Made by a program: the position numbers and the translations under genes | Shown: positions 33,491-46,847 of the stretch, in pieces | How positions within the stretch are numbered: position 1 is the first letter of the stretch | Layout: the number at the start of each line of letters is the position of its first letter | From: Nymphaea colorata | Taxonomy: Eukaryota > Streptophyta > Magnoliopsida > Nymphaeales > Nymphaeaceae | NCBI RefSeq assembly: GCF_008831285.2 | Contig: NC_045140.1 | Coordinates: forward strand, 27,174,131 to 27,238,130 | DNA length: 64,000 nt | Direction: 5' to 3' | Notes under the pieces: generated by a model | Database searches by the model: none | Told to the model about the DNA's origin: nothing | The model's input: only the letters and a program-made list of their open reading frames with translations

Positions 33491-36400
33491 GATGATTGCT
33501 TGATTTTTGGATGGGAAGTCTCGTGATCCCGCTTACGTGATGGATGGACCTCTCACGTGTTTGTTTCTGACTAAACGCTTCGTCCTTAAGTCAAGACGAC
33601 TTGTCCAGAAACGTGTGCGACAAGGAAATAATAAGAAATCATTGCCTTTTCTTTTCTCTTTTCCAATCTGTTGTTCCAAGGGCGACCAGATGGACCAGCG
33701 ACAAGTATTAATCCAATCGGTACGTTGGTCGTCATGGTCTGCGAGCGATCGTCATGGACAGACCACACCCACCCACTGCCGGTCAAGATCACACACCACC
33801 ACCTTCTGCTTCTTCTGCGGTCGATCCGAACTCATTATTCTACGAAGAAGCTGGACCAGGAATTGTTGGTTCAGGGAAGAGAAGCAGAGAAGAGGAAAAA
33901 GAGGTGGGAAGTCCACGCAGGAAAAGTGATGGAAGGGATGGGAGAGGAAGAGTATAATGTGGTGCCCGCTTTTTCCGTAACGAGTGGGGTCGTCTCCACG
34001 TGATGATGGCTCTGCACTCTGCTCCTTGATTCCACAAGAATATCGCAGAGAGGAGATAGAGTTTCAACTTTTCAATCTCTCTCTTTCTAACAGTGGACGT
34101 AATGGGAGCAGCTCAACCGATTTAAGTTTCTTGCCTGCTATAATGGGGAGAAGGAAAACTGATGGAGAAAATGATGCGCTCGCTACAAAAAGTAGCAGCT
34201 GCCGTGGATGTGCAACTCATCTCTGTCACGCTTTGAAGTTGCATATTTCTAGATATAAAGGCCTACCCACGTATGCGTATATAAAGCAAAAGCTAGAAAC
34301 ATAATCGCTTAGGTGATCTGTCCACCTTTAAAATCTTCTTTATGTTTTCTATCACTTTGTCTGTGTTGATGATGGATGAGCTCACTAGCGCCTTTTTGGA
34401 AAAGTTTTATAGCGGGGTAAAAGAATTTGGTGCATGTCGTTTCCATACGTGAGAGTTGGTTATATGCACCAGTGCACAGCCTTCGGTGCATACCTTTATC
34501 TTCATGTACATATGCACATAGTCCTGTGTACAGTACAGGAGTGCATAGAGATTAGGTATGCACATATTACCATTTTTGGTCTGTCATCATCTTCATGTTT
34601 GGACAAAAAATGAATGTAGATTCTGTCATCGACTCTTGATGTATTAAATTTTAACTTTATTTTGTCTTCTTCTATACAATGGTGTTGCTATACACAAGGG
34701 TATTATTGAATTAGTGCCCCTTAGAGCTTGAATCAATGATATTATTTGAAATATTCAAACTCGAGTGTCGACACGTGGTGAAGCTCTTCACCATGGCATT
34801 ATGCATTAAAATATATTTTCTTTTAGTGCTTGAAAGGTGAAAAGAATCGGCTCCTGAAACATATCCCAAGTGATCATGAACATCACGAGTCCCCGTCTCC
34901 AGTTATCATACGGGGAGAATCGACTCACGCTTTTGCCCGTTGGAGCTCTCCGGGTAAGTCACAAGCTTGGGACCTGCACCATTAAACGTTGCGGCAATTA
35001 GGAGGGGAAGAAGGAAGCCATGAATGGTGAGAATGAGCGTGATCCACCGACGTTTGCCTGTTCAATTCTTGTGAACATATTCCATCCATTCATCGGATAG
35101 TCATAGTCCCTCTCCATCTCTCTTGAATCTGACTGAGAGAGACACAAGGACGTCTACTGCATGCGTGAGTGGGACGGACACAAAGAACCTGTCGCACCCA
35201 TGCATCATCTGTCTGCGTCCAATAATGCACCCCTGCCCATAACGTTTGCTACCAATTCCGGGAAAAAAAAGCATCCAATCCAATAGTGGTGCTTGGGACC
35301 AGATATCATCACACTAGAGTATGCCCACAGCCGCCGCACCTACCAATCGTGGGTTTGGTAACTCATGAGGTCGTTTGACACTAGTAACAAAATTGTTACT
35401 GTATAGTGAAACTACCCAAAAAAAATTAGGAGAGATTCATTGAACCTAGTGTTCTAAAATTTTGAAACAGAAACATTGAAAGTAACAATCCGTTATAGGT
35501 ACCAAACGACCCTTAAATACACGGTGCACGGTTCACTACATCAAAGAGGAACAACCGGAAAACCACCGGAAAACTATCTATCTGTCGATTTCTAGAATCT
35601 TATAGTACTTTGTCTACTAAAGGTTAGAATTTAACTAACGCTTGAAGAAGGTCAAGAATTTGATGCCCTATTGTAGAGAATTACGGACAAAATTTTAATT
35701 AATTAATTACAAGAAATTTGCTTGGCTTCATTTTTCCCATTTTTTTTCAAAAGCCTGCACTTTTCTAGAATTTAAACTGCCTTAAATGACAGAAGAAAAT
35801 GAATCATTTTTGCATCAACATGGTTCGATTGATAAAGTACGGGAAGGGTATGCCACCTGACTGCTTGATTAATTGCCTGTTCGACATTTATGTGTACAAA
35901 TTTGCTTCAAAGCACAATATAAAAAGCAGAAGAAGTCATTGTATCAAATCAATCGAATGAACGGTATAATTTCAACCGACCTTGTTTCAAGTGCAGATAG
36001 GAGTGGCAGGTTGTATATAAGGAAAGTATGCATCTTTCTCATATAATTAAAAGCCTATGCCATGTGGGAAAGCAAATCCCTCATAACAACCAGAGTTATG
36101 TGATTTATTTTTATTGTTTCCTACAGCCTACAGCCTTGAGGAAGTTGATGCATTTAATTTCTATTACTTTTCCGATGCAAACTCCTGGGAGCAACGCCTC
36201 CCCACCTTTAAAATGTATTTGGTAGCCTCCGGTCTCGGATCTGAGGCAGATTTATGGTCCCTTTTATGTGAGACTTACAGTGTAAACAAATACCAGACTT
36301 CACCACTATCTGATAAAAAGGAATTGAGAAATCCTCAGTTTATAGCCTAGGAGGGGGTCTGACCTTTGAATCCATAGATATGAGATTTCAATGACATTAA

Positions 36401-36673
36401 ATCACCGAGGATCTTAAATCCAGGATATTCAATGCCTCAATCAAATTTATATTGTTTTTTCTCTCAAGTAAATGAAAAGTAAACTAGATGATTATCTAAG
36501 GTCTCTAAAGATAATTCTTTTCACAAAAGGCCATCTACTAGTAATCATTCTAATGGATCTGAAACTATATTGAGGTGCGATACGATGCATTTGGCCTTTA
36601 AATCCCCAGTCCACTTGGGACAGTGGTTACGTGAACACCGATATATGCATTTTTAGATCATTTGCTAGTGAAT

Positions 36674-36747
36674 GATTCCTAATTCCCCCTCTGCTAGTGT
36701 TGCACAAATAGATTCCCAATTCCCCCTTTGCTAGTGTTGCGCAAATA
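36674..36747. repeat. Two 37-bp tandem copies
   Basis: Units starting gattcctaattcccc (36674) and gattcccaattcccc (36711) both continue into gctagtgttgc and caaata. The copies differ at a few positions. Confidence 0.85.
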
Positions 36748-38214
36748 TTTTTAGATCACCAATAGACGGTATGGCTTACTTAGAAAAACGACATATGACG
36801 ATATTTGCAACAATACCCAAATATTTTCACCCTAAGTCGTCCTTCTCTCATTCCCATTCTCATTTGAGTACCTGGAATTAGGAGTGACGAGTTAACCGGG
36901 CATGTTCCTTCCCTTCCAATTTTGCAGTGGGGTTCGAGTTGTTCTTTCTCAGGCAGAGGAAAGGAAAGAAACTGACACCATCTTAACTTCGAGAGACTTC
37001 CAGCTATACTCTACATTAATTCTATCCCTTCTGAAGGGCGATAAGAACTTCAAAATCAAGGCTTTACCTGCTCCAGTCTATAAAAAGCAAACACAGTAAG
37101 TGCAACCAGAAGCAGGGTACTGTGCACCTCTTATTGGTTCCAAAATTAAGTTCGATCCTTTCCATGCCCGTCTGGAGATGCATGTGAAACCCACAGTGTT
37201 TCACCCTAATTATGATTCCATCTTTCCTGTTTGGCAAACCATCTCCATCATTCTCTGCCTGCTTCCCAAGGGACCAGCCACCCCCACATTCTCCATAGTA
37301 AACACTTACCATTTTGGAGATACAAAAGGCAATAGTGCTTTCCTTGATTGCCTTCACCAGATCGATTGAGGGCTCGGCTGGAAACCACCTCTATATATAA
37401 ATCGAGGAACTGCTGGAAAATCACACACACTCTGTCTAGGAATTTTTTTCCATACGGCATTAATATATATAACAAACAAATTTTTCATTGGCCTTAAAAA
37501 ACAAAATAAACAATTATAGCTACCAAGAAAATTACAATTGACCCTCAAAACGTGATTCGTTTAGTTATAACTACACATATGCACATATGCCTAGCATACA
37601 ATCGACAAGCAAATGAGAATCAACAAATGGGCACCAATCATTATGCATGTAAGACTTGGTAACTCTGAAAGATAAAGCCATTACCTACTTCCACGAACAC
37701 TTGATGCTATAACATGGATGAACCCCTTCAAAAAATGGGTTTTGCTTAAGCCTAGTTTTGTGAAACCACTTTTTTTTAATGAGTTTTCAAAGCCTGGTTT
37801 TTGTTTGGATGATTGAAAATGAGTTTTGGAGATAACTTTGAAAAAGGTTAGTTGAATGGAAATTAAAAAATAGTTAGTTAAACTAAACTACAAGGTTAAT
37901 AGAGATTGTGAACATATTGCAGAAACCGACTTTTACCAAAGCAACAACCATGTTTGAAGCCTTTAAGAGGCTTTGGTGAGTATTAGCTCTTTGGCAGCAG
38001 GAAACTGCTTCAACCATGCGCTAAAGGCAGTAGTATCCTGCTTCAAGTGTGCACTAAAGACAGCAAGCCGGAAAGATGCTCGAGCAAAGAATCCACAGCT
38101 GGTCTTATCCATAAGTGGCTTTCACTTAAGCATTTCATCAAACAAGTAATAAACAACATAGATATATACATAGCTTACATCCATAGAAAAAATCCTCAGC
38201 TTTAAATGCAATAC

Positions 38215-38245
<31 letters not shown>

Positions 38246-41200
38246 CGCGAACCTCTAATAGCTTGCCTCATCTCCCTTTGATGGCATCCTACAGTCGTTT
38301 CCTTCATGCATGTTCGTGACATTTGATAGCTTTAATTTCTTTATGAGGTAAACTTGGATGCAAAATGGAAGATAAACATAACCACCTTCCATTTGCTCTT
38401 AAAGAAATTTCCCCTGTTCAATTGTTGATGAGGGAGAAAATCATTGCATTTCCACCCAAATAACAAAATGGTGAAAGTGATGAACTGTGCCTCCTTCTTC
38501 AGACAGCACTGCAGATGCACTTTGCTAAAACAGTTTCAGATCACCACAAGCCATTGCAGTCAAGAGCATGCGCACGTCACGAAAAGACCCCCTTCTCAGC
38601 TTTTGCAAAACTTGACCCAAAACCAGGGCTTCCATGAAACCGGGTTTCTCAAAGACATACTTTTATGCACAGTCAAAACACACTAAAACGACTTTTTAAA
38701 GCCAAAAGGTCGTTTTGCCTTCAAAACTTTGTTTTGAGCATGCGTCCAAACATGACCTACGAAAAAAGTTGCTTTCCCATTTTGCAGTTACAAGCGAAGG
38801 AGAGGCTAAACAAATAAAATAAAAAAGACACAAAAAAAACTTCGAGTACCCAACATTTAAAAGGAAAGAACGCGTCCTTACAGTGCTCACCTCTTAGGAA
38901 CAACTGGAAGAGCGAAATCGCAGGAGTAATCTTTTGTGAGAAGTTCGTCGATGAACTGATCAAAGTGACTCAAAGAAAAGCCTGCAACTGGATAAAAAAC
39001 TTGGAATAGATGAAATCATTTTCAACTTAGCAAACAGCAAGAATAACTCAAAACCGCCGTCCAAACTCCAAACAAAGCAAGCTAATAAAGCTAAATAATT
39101 ATATGGGCAAAAAATTTACCAAGCTCAGACTTACTTTCATATGATAATTTGCGTTTCAATTTGACAATTTCCGACAACGACTCTAGATATTGGCAAACAT
39201 CTGTTGCGTTTCCCATTAAGCGCAAATTAAATGCTCCTAAAATTCGAAAGTATCTATTCAATAAATATAGGCAAAATGTTAATTTGACAATTCCTTCTCA
39301 GAGGCACTTCATAAACAGATCTGTAGTCAAGAAAAAGGACGTGCTTCAAACAAACGAGTTCCTACACTCTTTCATTGTAGAGAGGGACTGAAAACAAGAG
39401 GCAATAAGACATCATTGTAAAGAGGCTACATAAAACAAGAGGGCATGAGGCATCATTGTAAGGAGGAACTGAAAATAGTGTCACAAGGCGACTTTTCTCG
39501 CCCACCCATGTGGTGCAACAGCCCTACAAACTGTAGCAAACTTGAAAACAAAGAACGTGTAAATAGACACAAGGAGGAAAAGAACTTGCAGTGAGCTCAC
39601 TGTTTCATTAATTAGAAAAGTAACCATCACAAAAGAATGTAAGCACTGACTCGACTTTACTTACAAGGTGCCCCCGAATGCTCATTCAAGGATCTTTATG
39701 CCGAACACCCAAAACAAAACACGAGATCTCAAACATGACATTTACATTAATGAAAGGGTACTCATTTACAAATGAACAAACATATATAAATGGTGGTTGT
39801 AAACAAAAGAAACAGATACAGGAACAGTCTCCCCCCTTCAAATCATGTGCCCTCCTTATGACTGCTGCATTTGAAACACATGCTCCCAAGTAGGCTGCTC
39901 TTCATCCGCCCACTTGACAAAATACTTTTTTTTTTGGGTCTCCTAAATAGTTGATCTTATGTCAAACTAAGTGAAAAACTTAGAAATAGAAACTATAAAG
40001 GGTCACTGACTCACCCACCTAAAGAGTGCGCTGATGCTACACACACACACCAATGTCTAAATCACAACTTACAAAGTATCTAAATGCTAGACCCTAAATG
40101 TTGTACACCAAGTGGTTTAGTCATCAAACACATGCTACACCCTAAATACCTAATTCGTAAATCAAAAGCAGAAAAAAAAAGACGATCAAATAAGACAAAC
40201 TCAGTGACTCACCGAGTGGTTCAGTCATAGTGGAGGCTAGAGCAGCAGGCGCAGGACGGCAGGGGCTTTGACCCACCAGCAGCATCATGTGTTAGAGGCT
40301 GAGAGAAGGAGAAACCAAGAAAGCAGAGAGAGATAGACAGAGAGATAGGCATCAGGTAAGAAACTGAACATGAAAACCGGAGAGGGGCTGAAAAATTTAG
40401 GGAAAAACTTACAAATAGAAAGGGCCACCCGCCTAAGCAGTGCGTAGATGCTGTTTTCGACCTAAGGCGGTGGTCGCCCGATGCCCAGGTGAACGACCAG
40501 AACTAGCGAGCTAGCGAGGACACTGAAGAGGCGAGGCCGAGGGTCTCTACTCTCTAATTTACCTCTGGTTTTCAAAAATTGCTATGTAACCGTTTCTGTT
40601 TTTGTTTTGACCCAAATTCTTATCCATGGACATTTAACATTAGAAACAAATTGTGGGGTTTCATTTGGCATTAAAATTAAAAATAAGATGTGAGTGTTCT
40701 ACGAATCTGCTTTCTAAAATAATAGATTTATAAAACACTTGAACAAATATCCCTTCAATCCATTGAATAAATATCACTTGAATTCATCTAAAATTTAAAG
40801 TAGATTCATGTAAATGTTGTTTATAATGCAAATTACCCGGGTTTCAAGGTATGAAGCCAAATTTTGGTGCCTTAGGGTGTTACCTTCTCATCACTTCAAC
40901 TTGCGTAAGGGTGGCTACTCTTTGTGGTATGTGAGATTGACACCTTACTCACTCAAAATAAAGATTAACTGCCCACAGTCCCCACCCCCAAACCATTGGG
41001 CCAACCCCCTCATAAACAATCTAAATGAAACCCTTAGTTTCTGTGTTAATCATGTTCTCGCACACTACTTAAACCCTTCTTGACTCACCACATACATATA
41101 TATGCATGTATATCATGCATAGGACTTGGAGAGGATAGACATGGAGTGAGAGAGAGGAGATGGGGAAAGAGGAAAAGATAAGAACCGATTCACTTAGCCT

Positions 41201-42258
41201 CTATAATGGCACCTCGAATCTCAATCTCAACATTTCTCACTACCATCAAGATAACAACCTCCAAGATTTGAATTGAGGACTTAACCATAACATGCCACCC
41301 AACTCAATCAGTTGGGCTACCCATCACTGGGTTGAGAGAGTAAGAGAGAGAATGAGAGAGAGCGACCACTTAAAGTGGGCATACCCTTCGCATTCTGATC
41401 AGATCCAGCGTTTACAAATCAACTTATTTGAATCCGGTGCAATCTAATTTATGCTTTTACAGCTCGGAATCTTTTTTTTTTTTTTAAACTGAATTAAATT
41501 AATGATCTAACTATCATTAATCCGGTCAGCTTTTTACCCGATTGCAATCAGGTATTTACTCACATTTGAATTTGTTATGAAGCTGCAAACCAAATCCGAA
41601 AGTGGTTAGTAATTCAACTAAGCCGATTGAAAATCTCCGTGATTGATCATATCCCGTCATTTATTTACCTCCCTATGTCGTGGGATCCGTTTGAATGAGG
41701 ACCCTCTGTTTATTTGGGGACTGAAACCATATTGTGTGCATCCGATAAAAAATTATAAAAGATGTAAATCATACTTACATGTAAAAATGATATCTGGATA
41801 TAATTTCATTTTGACGCAAACTGGATCTAGCTTACAAGAATGATGCGAATTGGACCTGTCTTCCCATTAGATCCAATTCATCAAACATGCATCTTATTTT
41901 GAATGGAAGCCATATTAATAAATACCATGCATGCGTCAGAAGAATTTGTCCCTTCAAAATATTTCAGGACAGATTTGTGAATTTGTCCCTTCAAATGGAA
42001 TTCAGCAACCAGCAAGTCTCTCTCACCACAATTTTTATGAGGACGCATTCAAGTGGATCACTATATACGTATATAATACTATGAATTTGACGGGTAAAAC
42101 AGCAAAATGCAGTTGGCCGGTTACACAAGTATACGGATCGATGTGCGGGACTTTTTCATCGTCCACCCTTACAACTTAGTCTTCATAGAGGAGACGCTGC
42201 TCTAAATATTACGACTCGAATCAAATGCCAACCAATATGCAATATTAGCAGGTTCTCT

Positions 42259-42753
42259 CTAGTAGGGACGCTGCCCTATAATGTTACCGTAAGGGTCGTA
42301 GTTGCAGATGATGAAGATGGCGCCGCTGTTGCACTTGACCCTGGCGCAGCCCAGCCTCACCGAGTTACGCCACACCACTTGGGTGTAGTGCCCGCAGACC
42401 TTCCCACTGGCGCAGCTGTTGGTATTGTAGTCGTAGTAGGCCTTTTCGGACACCCAGGCGTTCACGGCATCTGCTGCAGTGAACTCACGCCCACTGCCCC
42501 AGAAGAGGTTCTCTCCATACGGTCCGCCGGAGTGGACTAGGCTGCAGTCGCTGATTCTCTGGTTGGCATAGTTTTGGGCGTAGGCTGCAACAGTGTCGTT
42601 CCACACCATAGGACCAACACCAACCTGAGCACGAGAGGCGTTGTGAGGAGCAATGAAGTCTTGGGGAGAGTTTTGGGCGTGAGTGCTATGGATTAGCACT
42701 CCAACGCCCAGCAGTAGGCAGATCCAAACAAAGGCGCCAGGGGAACGCTTCAT
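42259..42753 (-). CDS. PR1: Pathogenesis-related protein 1 (PR-1), copy 1, 164 aa
   Basis: Intronless gene from ATG (42753) to the stop after GQRPY. Residues 1-26 form a signal peptide with likely cleavage THA|QNSPQ. The mature 138-residue CAP domain has the six conserved cysteines (SDC, SC, VCGH, GCARVKC, ICNYD), the signature [17 protein letters not shown], and cavity residues His (PHNASRAQ) and Glu (GENLFW). PR-1 proteins are secreted to the apoplast, induced in salicylate-linked defence, and bind sterols. The C-terminus [15 protein letters not shown] fits the CAPE peptide pattern (PxGNxxxxxPY). A TATA box lies 124 nt upstream. This is the right-facing-out member of a minus-strand tandem array and shares promoter blocks with the other copies. 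FIICNYD and PHNAS are small departures from the siblings. Confidence 0.95.
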   Translation of the reverse strand: MKRSPGAFVWICLLLGVGVLIHSTHAQNSPQDFIAPHNASRAQVGVGPMVWNDTVAAYAQNYANQRISDCSLVHSGGPYGENLFWGSGREFTAADAVNAWVSEKAYYDYNTNSCASGKVCGHYTQVVWRNSVRLGCARVKCNSGAIFIICNYDPYGNIIGQRPY

Positions 42754-42876
42754 TTTTGGCTGATCACAAGAAAGAAAGAAAGAGATCTAGAGGTCTTAAA
42801 AAAGCAGCTCTAGGAAGCAAGTTCCGTTGAGTGGAGCTAGCACTTGGGCTTGAGATGAATAAGGGGGAGAGGTTGC

Positions 42877-42886
42877 AAATTTATAG
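42877..42886 (-). promoter_or_regulatory. TATA box of PR-1 copy 1
   Basis: CTATAAATTT on the minus strand, conserved in place and sequence in all four copies with an upstream region. Further upstream, at about 42935-43000, lies the shared block catctttgaaa..gtccaaagtgg. Confidence 0.8.
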
Positions 42887-44470
42887 AGCACGATGCTCAG
42901 CATGATCAATTGGCTAGCTGACTATCTTCTTTGTCATCTTTGAAATGTATAGCGTCCAAAGTGGAAAATTTGCCTGAAGTTTTAGCTAGTACGTCCCGAA
43001 TGATATGGCCCGCCTTTTAACGTAAACAAGCTGAAATAACAAGAAACTAACGGTGATGAGGAAGGACCAGGTGCAATGAAACTGCACAAATTAACAAAGT
43101 GCAGTTGCATACACAAAATTAACAATTGTTTTCCAAGTTTTTCTTTTCAAAATGACTATTCTGTAGATGCCATCTGCCTGTTTCAGTTGATTTTGTTTTG
43201 ATGTCAAAAGAGGATAACGTTTTCGGAGTTTGATGTATAGTTGCTGTTGTAGCTTACAATATATATATGTAATGAAAAGAAAAAGGCACGCATGAATGAT
43301 ATTTAAGTTGTTAATACGTCTGAACGATTAGAATTCCGAAAAGCAATTGAGAAATCGATTCGTGAAACGTAATTGGACAGAAGTGCGAACTTGTAAGACG
43401 ATTGCATTTGTGTCTCAGGTGAAAAATTTATTGATGGAAAATGATGCCCAGTGAACTCTGAAACGTGATCCTGATTATTTTAATTTCTTCATGATAGGTG
43501 ACAAGTTCTGGAGCATTTCCGCAGGACCACAACTGTATTAATGTGAATAGATCGTAATATTTAGGCTGTCATTTTGTTTTTCATTGGCATTTCCGATGGA
43601 TGGTGTTGGATATTCTGAAGCCAGCTAACGTATATATACTTCGTGTGATGACTGATGAATAAATCAAGTTGAAGAACAAGACTACTGCACACGCTATTTT
43701 AGGGAAATCTAATATCCACGTTACTCTAGGAGTTGATAGAAGAAGCGTTTCGAGTGTTCGAAGCACTTTCTTTTTTAAGATCAAGCAACTTTCTTGCTTT
43801 ATGGATCAGCGAAGGAAAGTGCATGAACATATTAGATTTCAGTAGATCTGGTTTGACTTACATGGCGTGTCATACGATGCAAAAGGTCGTCGGAAATTGG
43901 CGGACGGGTTTACCATGATCAGAATGTAGAAATGGACAAATCAAGTATCAATATCGCCAATTTCTTCCGGAATTTTTTAGGATCATATTTTTCTAACAAG
44001 AGAGAGCTTTTGTGTATTAACCATATAAATCAAATTTTGTTGTTTAATTTGATTAAAGTAATATACAACAAGTCATTAGGGTAACGCAAAAGAGAGGTGT
44101 CTCGTAGACGGCCGGTTACTAGTTGGAGTTGCATGAGTGCTCACTCCTCATGCCAAAAATGGGGGATAGCGATGGGGCAGCCAATGGCTCCCACTCACAT
44201 GAAACATGCAAATAGGGAAGTTGGGTAGGGACTAAAGGTAGGACGAGATAACAATATTTAGATGTGTTAGTTTAGATCTCTTATAATGTTTAGGTAGTGA
44301 ACCGGTGCCTTCCAGTCAGGCGCGGCTGTCTCAATCTTCTTGGGAAAATCTATAGATCGATCATTGATCCATGTCATATTGGTGCGGTCTCTAGTTACTT
44401 GCGTCTGACCAAGTCCAGGGCATAAGCTTGGTGCCGAGATCGAGGAGGTTTAGAAGAGGAAGAGTCCAAG

Positions 44471-44740
44471 TGTTGGTGTATGAAACTTGATCCATACTGT
44501 ACACTCATTTGTGATATATGTCATTTTGTACAAATGAGAGTTTGCCCTAATCCTTATGTTTTGAAGATGGCCGCCGCTTGTTTGTGTCTCCGTGTGTGTT
44601 CTTTTGAGAGAGAGAATACAAGAGATCTGTGCGATCGTGGACATAGGAGATTATTGCTCCGAACCACGTAAATCGTTGTCTTCTTCCTTGTTGGTTCTAA
44701 CCCCCTCTTGAGAGTGTGAGAGGAGAGTTTATTGTTGTTG
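44471..44740. mobile_element. LTR-like insertion (about 270 bp) between 25-bp direct repeats
   Basis: The segment starts tgttggtgtatg and contains cgaaccacgtaaatc followed by T-rich sequence, which is typical of the 3' part of plant copia LTRs. It has no coding capacity. The flanks 44446-44470 and 44741-44765 are identical over 25 nt. The equivalent sequence upstream of PR-1 copy 3 (about 54080) lacks the insertion. A 25-bp duplication is too long for normal integrase action, so a solo LTR inserted in the usual way is not certain. Confidence 0.5.
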
Positions 44741-45194
44741 AGGTTTAGAAGAGGAAGAGTCCAAGAAGAGAGTAGAATCGGTCGTACCTCTGGCGCTCAA
44801 AGGTTGTATGCTCGTCTAATGAAAACAAGCGATCGGTTGATGAACATGGAAGTTCATGACGACCACGATGCAGTATGCGATCGGTAGCAATTTATATGTC
44901 TATGTGTGGACGGTTCAGCTTTTGGCTGACTACGTCAATGGATCAATTGAATAGGATTATATTTTATTATATATGTCTTAATTCTTTTGATCTTTTGGCT
45001 GCTTGATTTGATTTTAAAAATGATTTTTAAAATGTTTCCTTAGCTTCATGAATTGTTTTTGCACTTAAACTCACATGGTTAATGGGAACTAACGCATCGA
45101 AATAAAAGAACAAAAGCTAAAGGAAAATTTAAATAAGAAGGGATTTAATGACTGCGTCCCCTGTCCTCATGTCGTGACTTCTCCGTCCGTCACA

Positions 45195-45271
45195 CCCCAG
45201 TCCCGAATGTGCGGAAAAGAAGTCTCGGACCACACCGTGCCAAAATGTGCGGTCCATGTCCGGGACTGGGG
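45195..45271. repeat. Perfect 11-bp inverted repeat in a GC-rich patch
   Basis: ccccagtcccg at 45195-45205 is matched by cgggactgggg at 45261-45271, with a 55-nt loop that itself carries a direct repeat aatgtgcgg. The patch (about 45140-45390) is clearly more GC-rich than its surroundings. Its origin was not recognised; a transposon fragment is possible. Confidence 0.7.
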
Positions 45272-45903
45272 ACAGCCACCTCAAAGTTCCAGGAGAACAC
45301 GTCGCCTGCGATCGAGTGTAGGACCTCACCCGAACGATGGCTGTCGGCCTGGGGCCAGAACTTCAGGCTTCAACCCGCCTACTCCACTCCAAAACAATCC
45401 AATCAAAGATATCATGAAATTGTTTGATCTTTGACTGAAGTTGCCTGAAATTAGAGTCTTAATTAAACAGCTTCAGGGCAGCATGAAGTAAAGCCACGTT
45501 ATCAAGCCTGTCTTAATTAAACTGCCCAAAACATCGATCAAATGCTTCAAAAAAGTATCAATCAGAATAAAATGTGAAACGGCAAGTGTAGTTGCAGATA
45601 AAGAACCATAATTTAGATATCTTAATGCATTTTCTAAGTTAGCATATCTCAAGGCATAGAGAAAAGCTGTCTGCAGAAAATAGGCCAAATAGTTAATACT
45701 TATCATCAGCATTATGAAAAAACATGAGGCCCGTCTTAATCGAATTTGGCATATATTGACAAACTTTGAAATGACATGCTTGTCATATGAATCCTCACCC
45801 CACTTTCACATTCGCTAAAGAATTTTCAAGTTATTCTTAAATTTACTTACATAGCTAATTTGTAAATAATAATGATAATAATAATAATAGCAACTCAAGC
45901 ATG

Positions 45904-45952
<49 letters not shown>
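45904..45952. repeat. Compound (TA)n(GA)n microsatellite
   Basis: About 26 nt of TA repeat followed by about 24 nt of GA repeat. Confidence 0.95.
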
Positions 45953-46847
45953 AAAGCCAGACACTTAGGTCAGAGAAAAAAATCACACCTTTTAATTTTT
46001 TCCAAAAAGTTATTTTAAAATATAAACATTCTAATATGTTTACAAAAACTATTTTGATGTAAAAAATGTTTGAATCAAGTTGTTTTCATGAAAAATATTG
46101 GTTTTTCCATTATCAAAATGTTGATGCTATGAGAGCCATTCATTTTTGTTTATTATAAAGATAATATTAAAACCCAAAAAAGGATCAATTTAATGTATAT
46201 TTTGCATCAACCTATGTTTAAGATCGTATTGGGTAAGGTTAAATTAAAAAAAAAAAAACTTTTTGAAATATCACAATTAAAAAGGATTGATTTTTTTCCC
46301 TAACCTATTGGTCAGAAAAATCCGCAAATGATACATAGAGTCTAGGACTGGTTTTCTCATATTAGTTCTCCTCCCCAGGATCAATTGATGTCATGGTGGA
46401 GAAAGATGATTGTGAAAAGAAAAAATGAAATCAGATACTAAAATGAGATTTATTTTGGTTAAATATTGGTGTCCTGATCACCAGCTTCCTCAAACCAGAT
46501 TATGATCCATCTGCTACAATAGGAAGACTAAGACCTTTGCAGTCCGTCAACGAAGCAAGTGTATTAATTTGATATAATTTTGGAATATTCCTTCAAACTT
46601 AACATCCTCTGGGTCATGCTTAGGATCATTCACTCAGCACGCTAGATCTCTTTCTCCATATTGACAAAAAACACATATTATTGCTTAATAAGATGTGAAA
46701 GAGTGGTCTGCATGCTGGGGAACGCCCAACAACATATACCCTTACATTTTATTTCACATAGACGATTGATCTGCTGCTCTGATATTTATTACAACTCACA
46801 GTAATAAAGGACCAGCCAAATGTTAATTTGGCACGTCCTATATATAT

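Larger units (their letters stand above)
32979..42186. other. Long gene-poor interval between the HD-Zip gene and the PR-1 cluster
   Basis: No gene is supported. The first ~300 bases are probably HD-Zip 3' UTR. Small tandem repeats are listed separately. At 36114-37369 several open frames sit next to acceptor-like sites (ttcctacag near 36125, ttttgcag near 36928), which could be a decayed gene, but no family was recognised. A partly duplicated stretch links about 39971-40037 with 40399-40451. Short A/T runs are frequent. Confidence 0.5.
42887..46847. other. Spacer between PR-1 copies 1 and 2
   Basis: The right part (about 44320-44800) is homologous to sequence upstream of copies 2 and 3 (tgaccaagtccaggg..ggtttagaagagg), so the duplication unit includes more than 1.5 kb of 5' flank. 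It also holds an LTR-like insertion, a GC-rich patch with an inverted repeat and a compound microsatellite, all listed separately. No other gene is seen. Confidence 0.6.
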
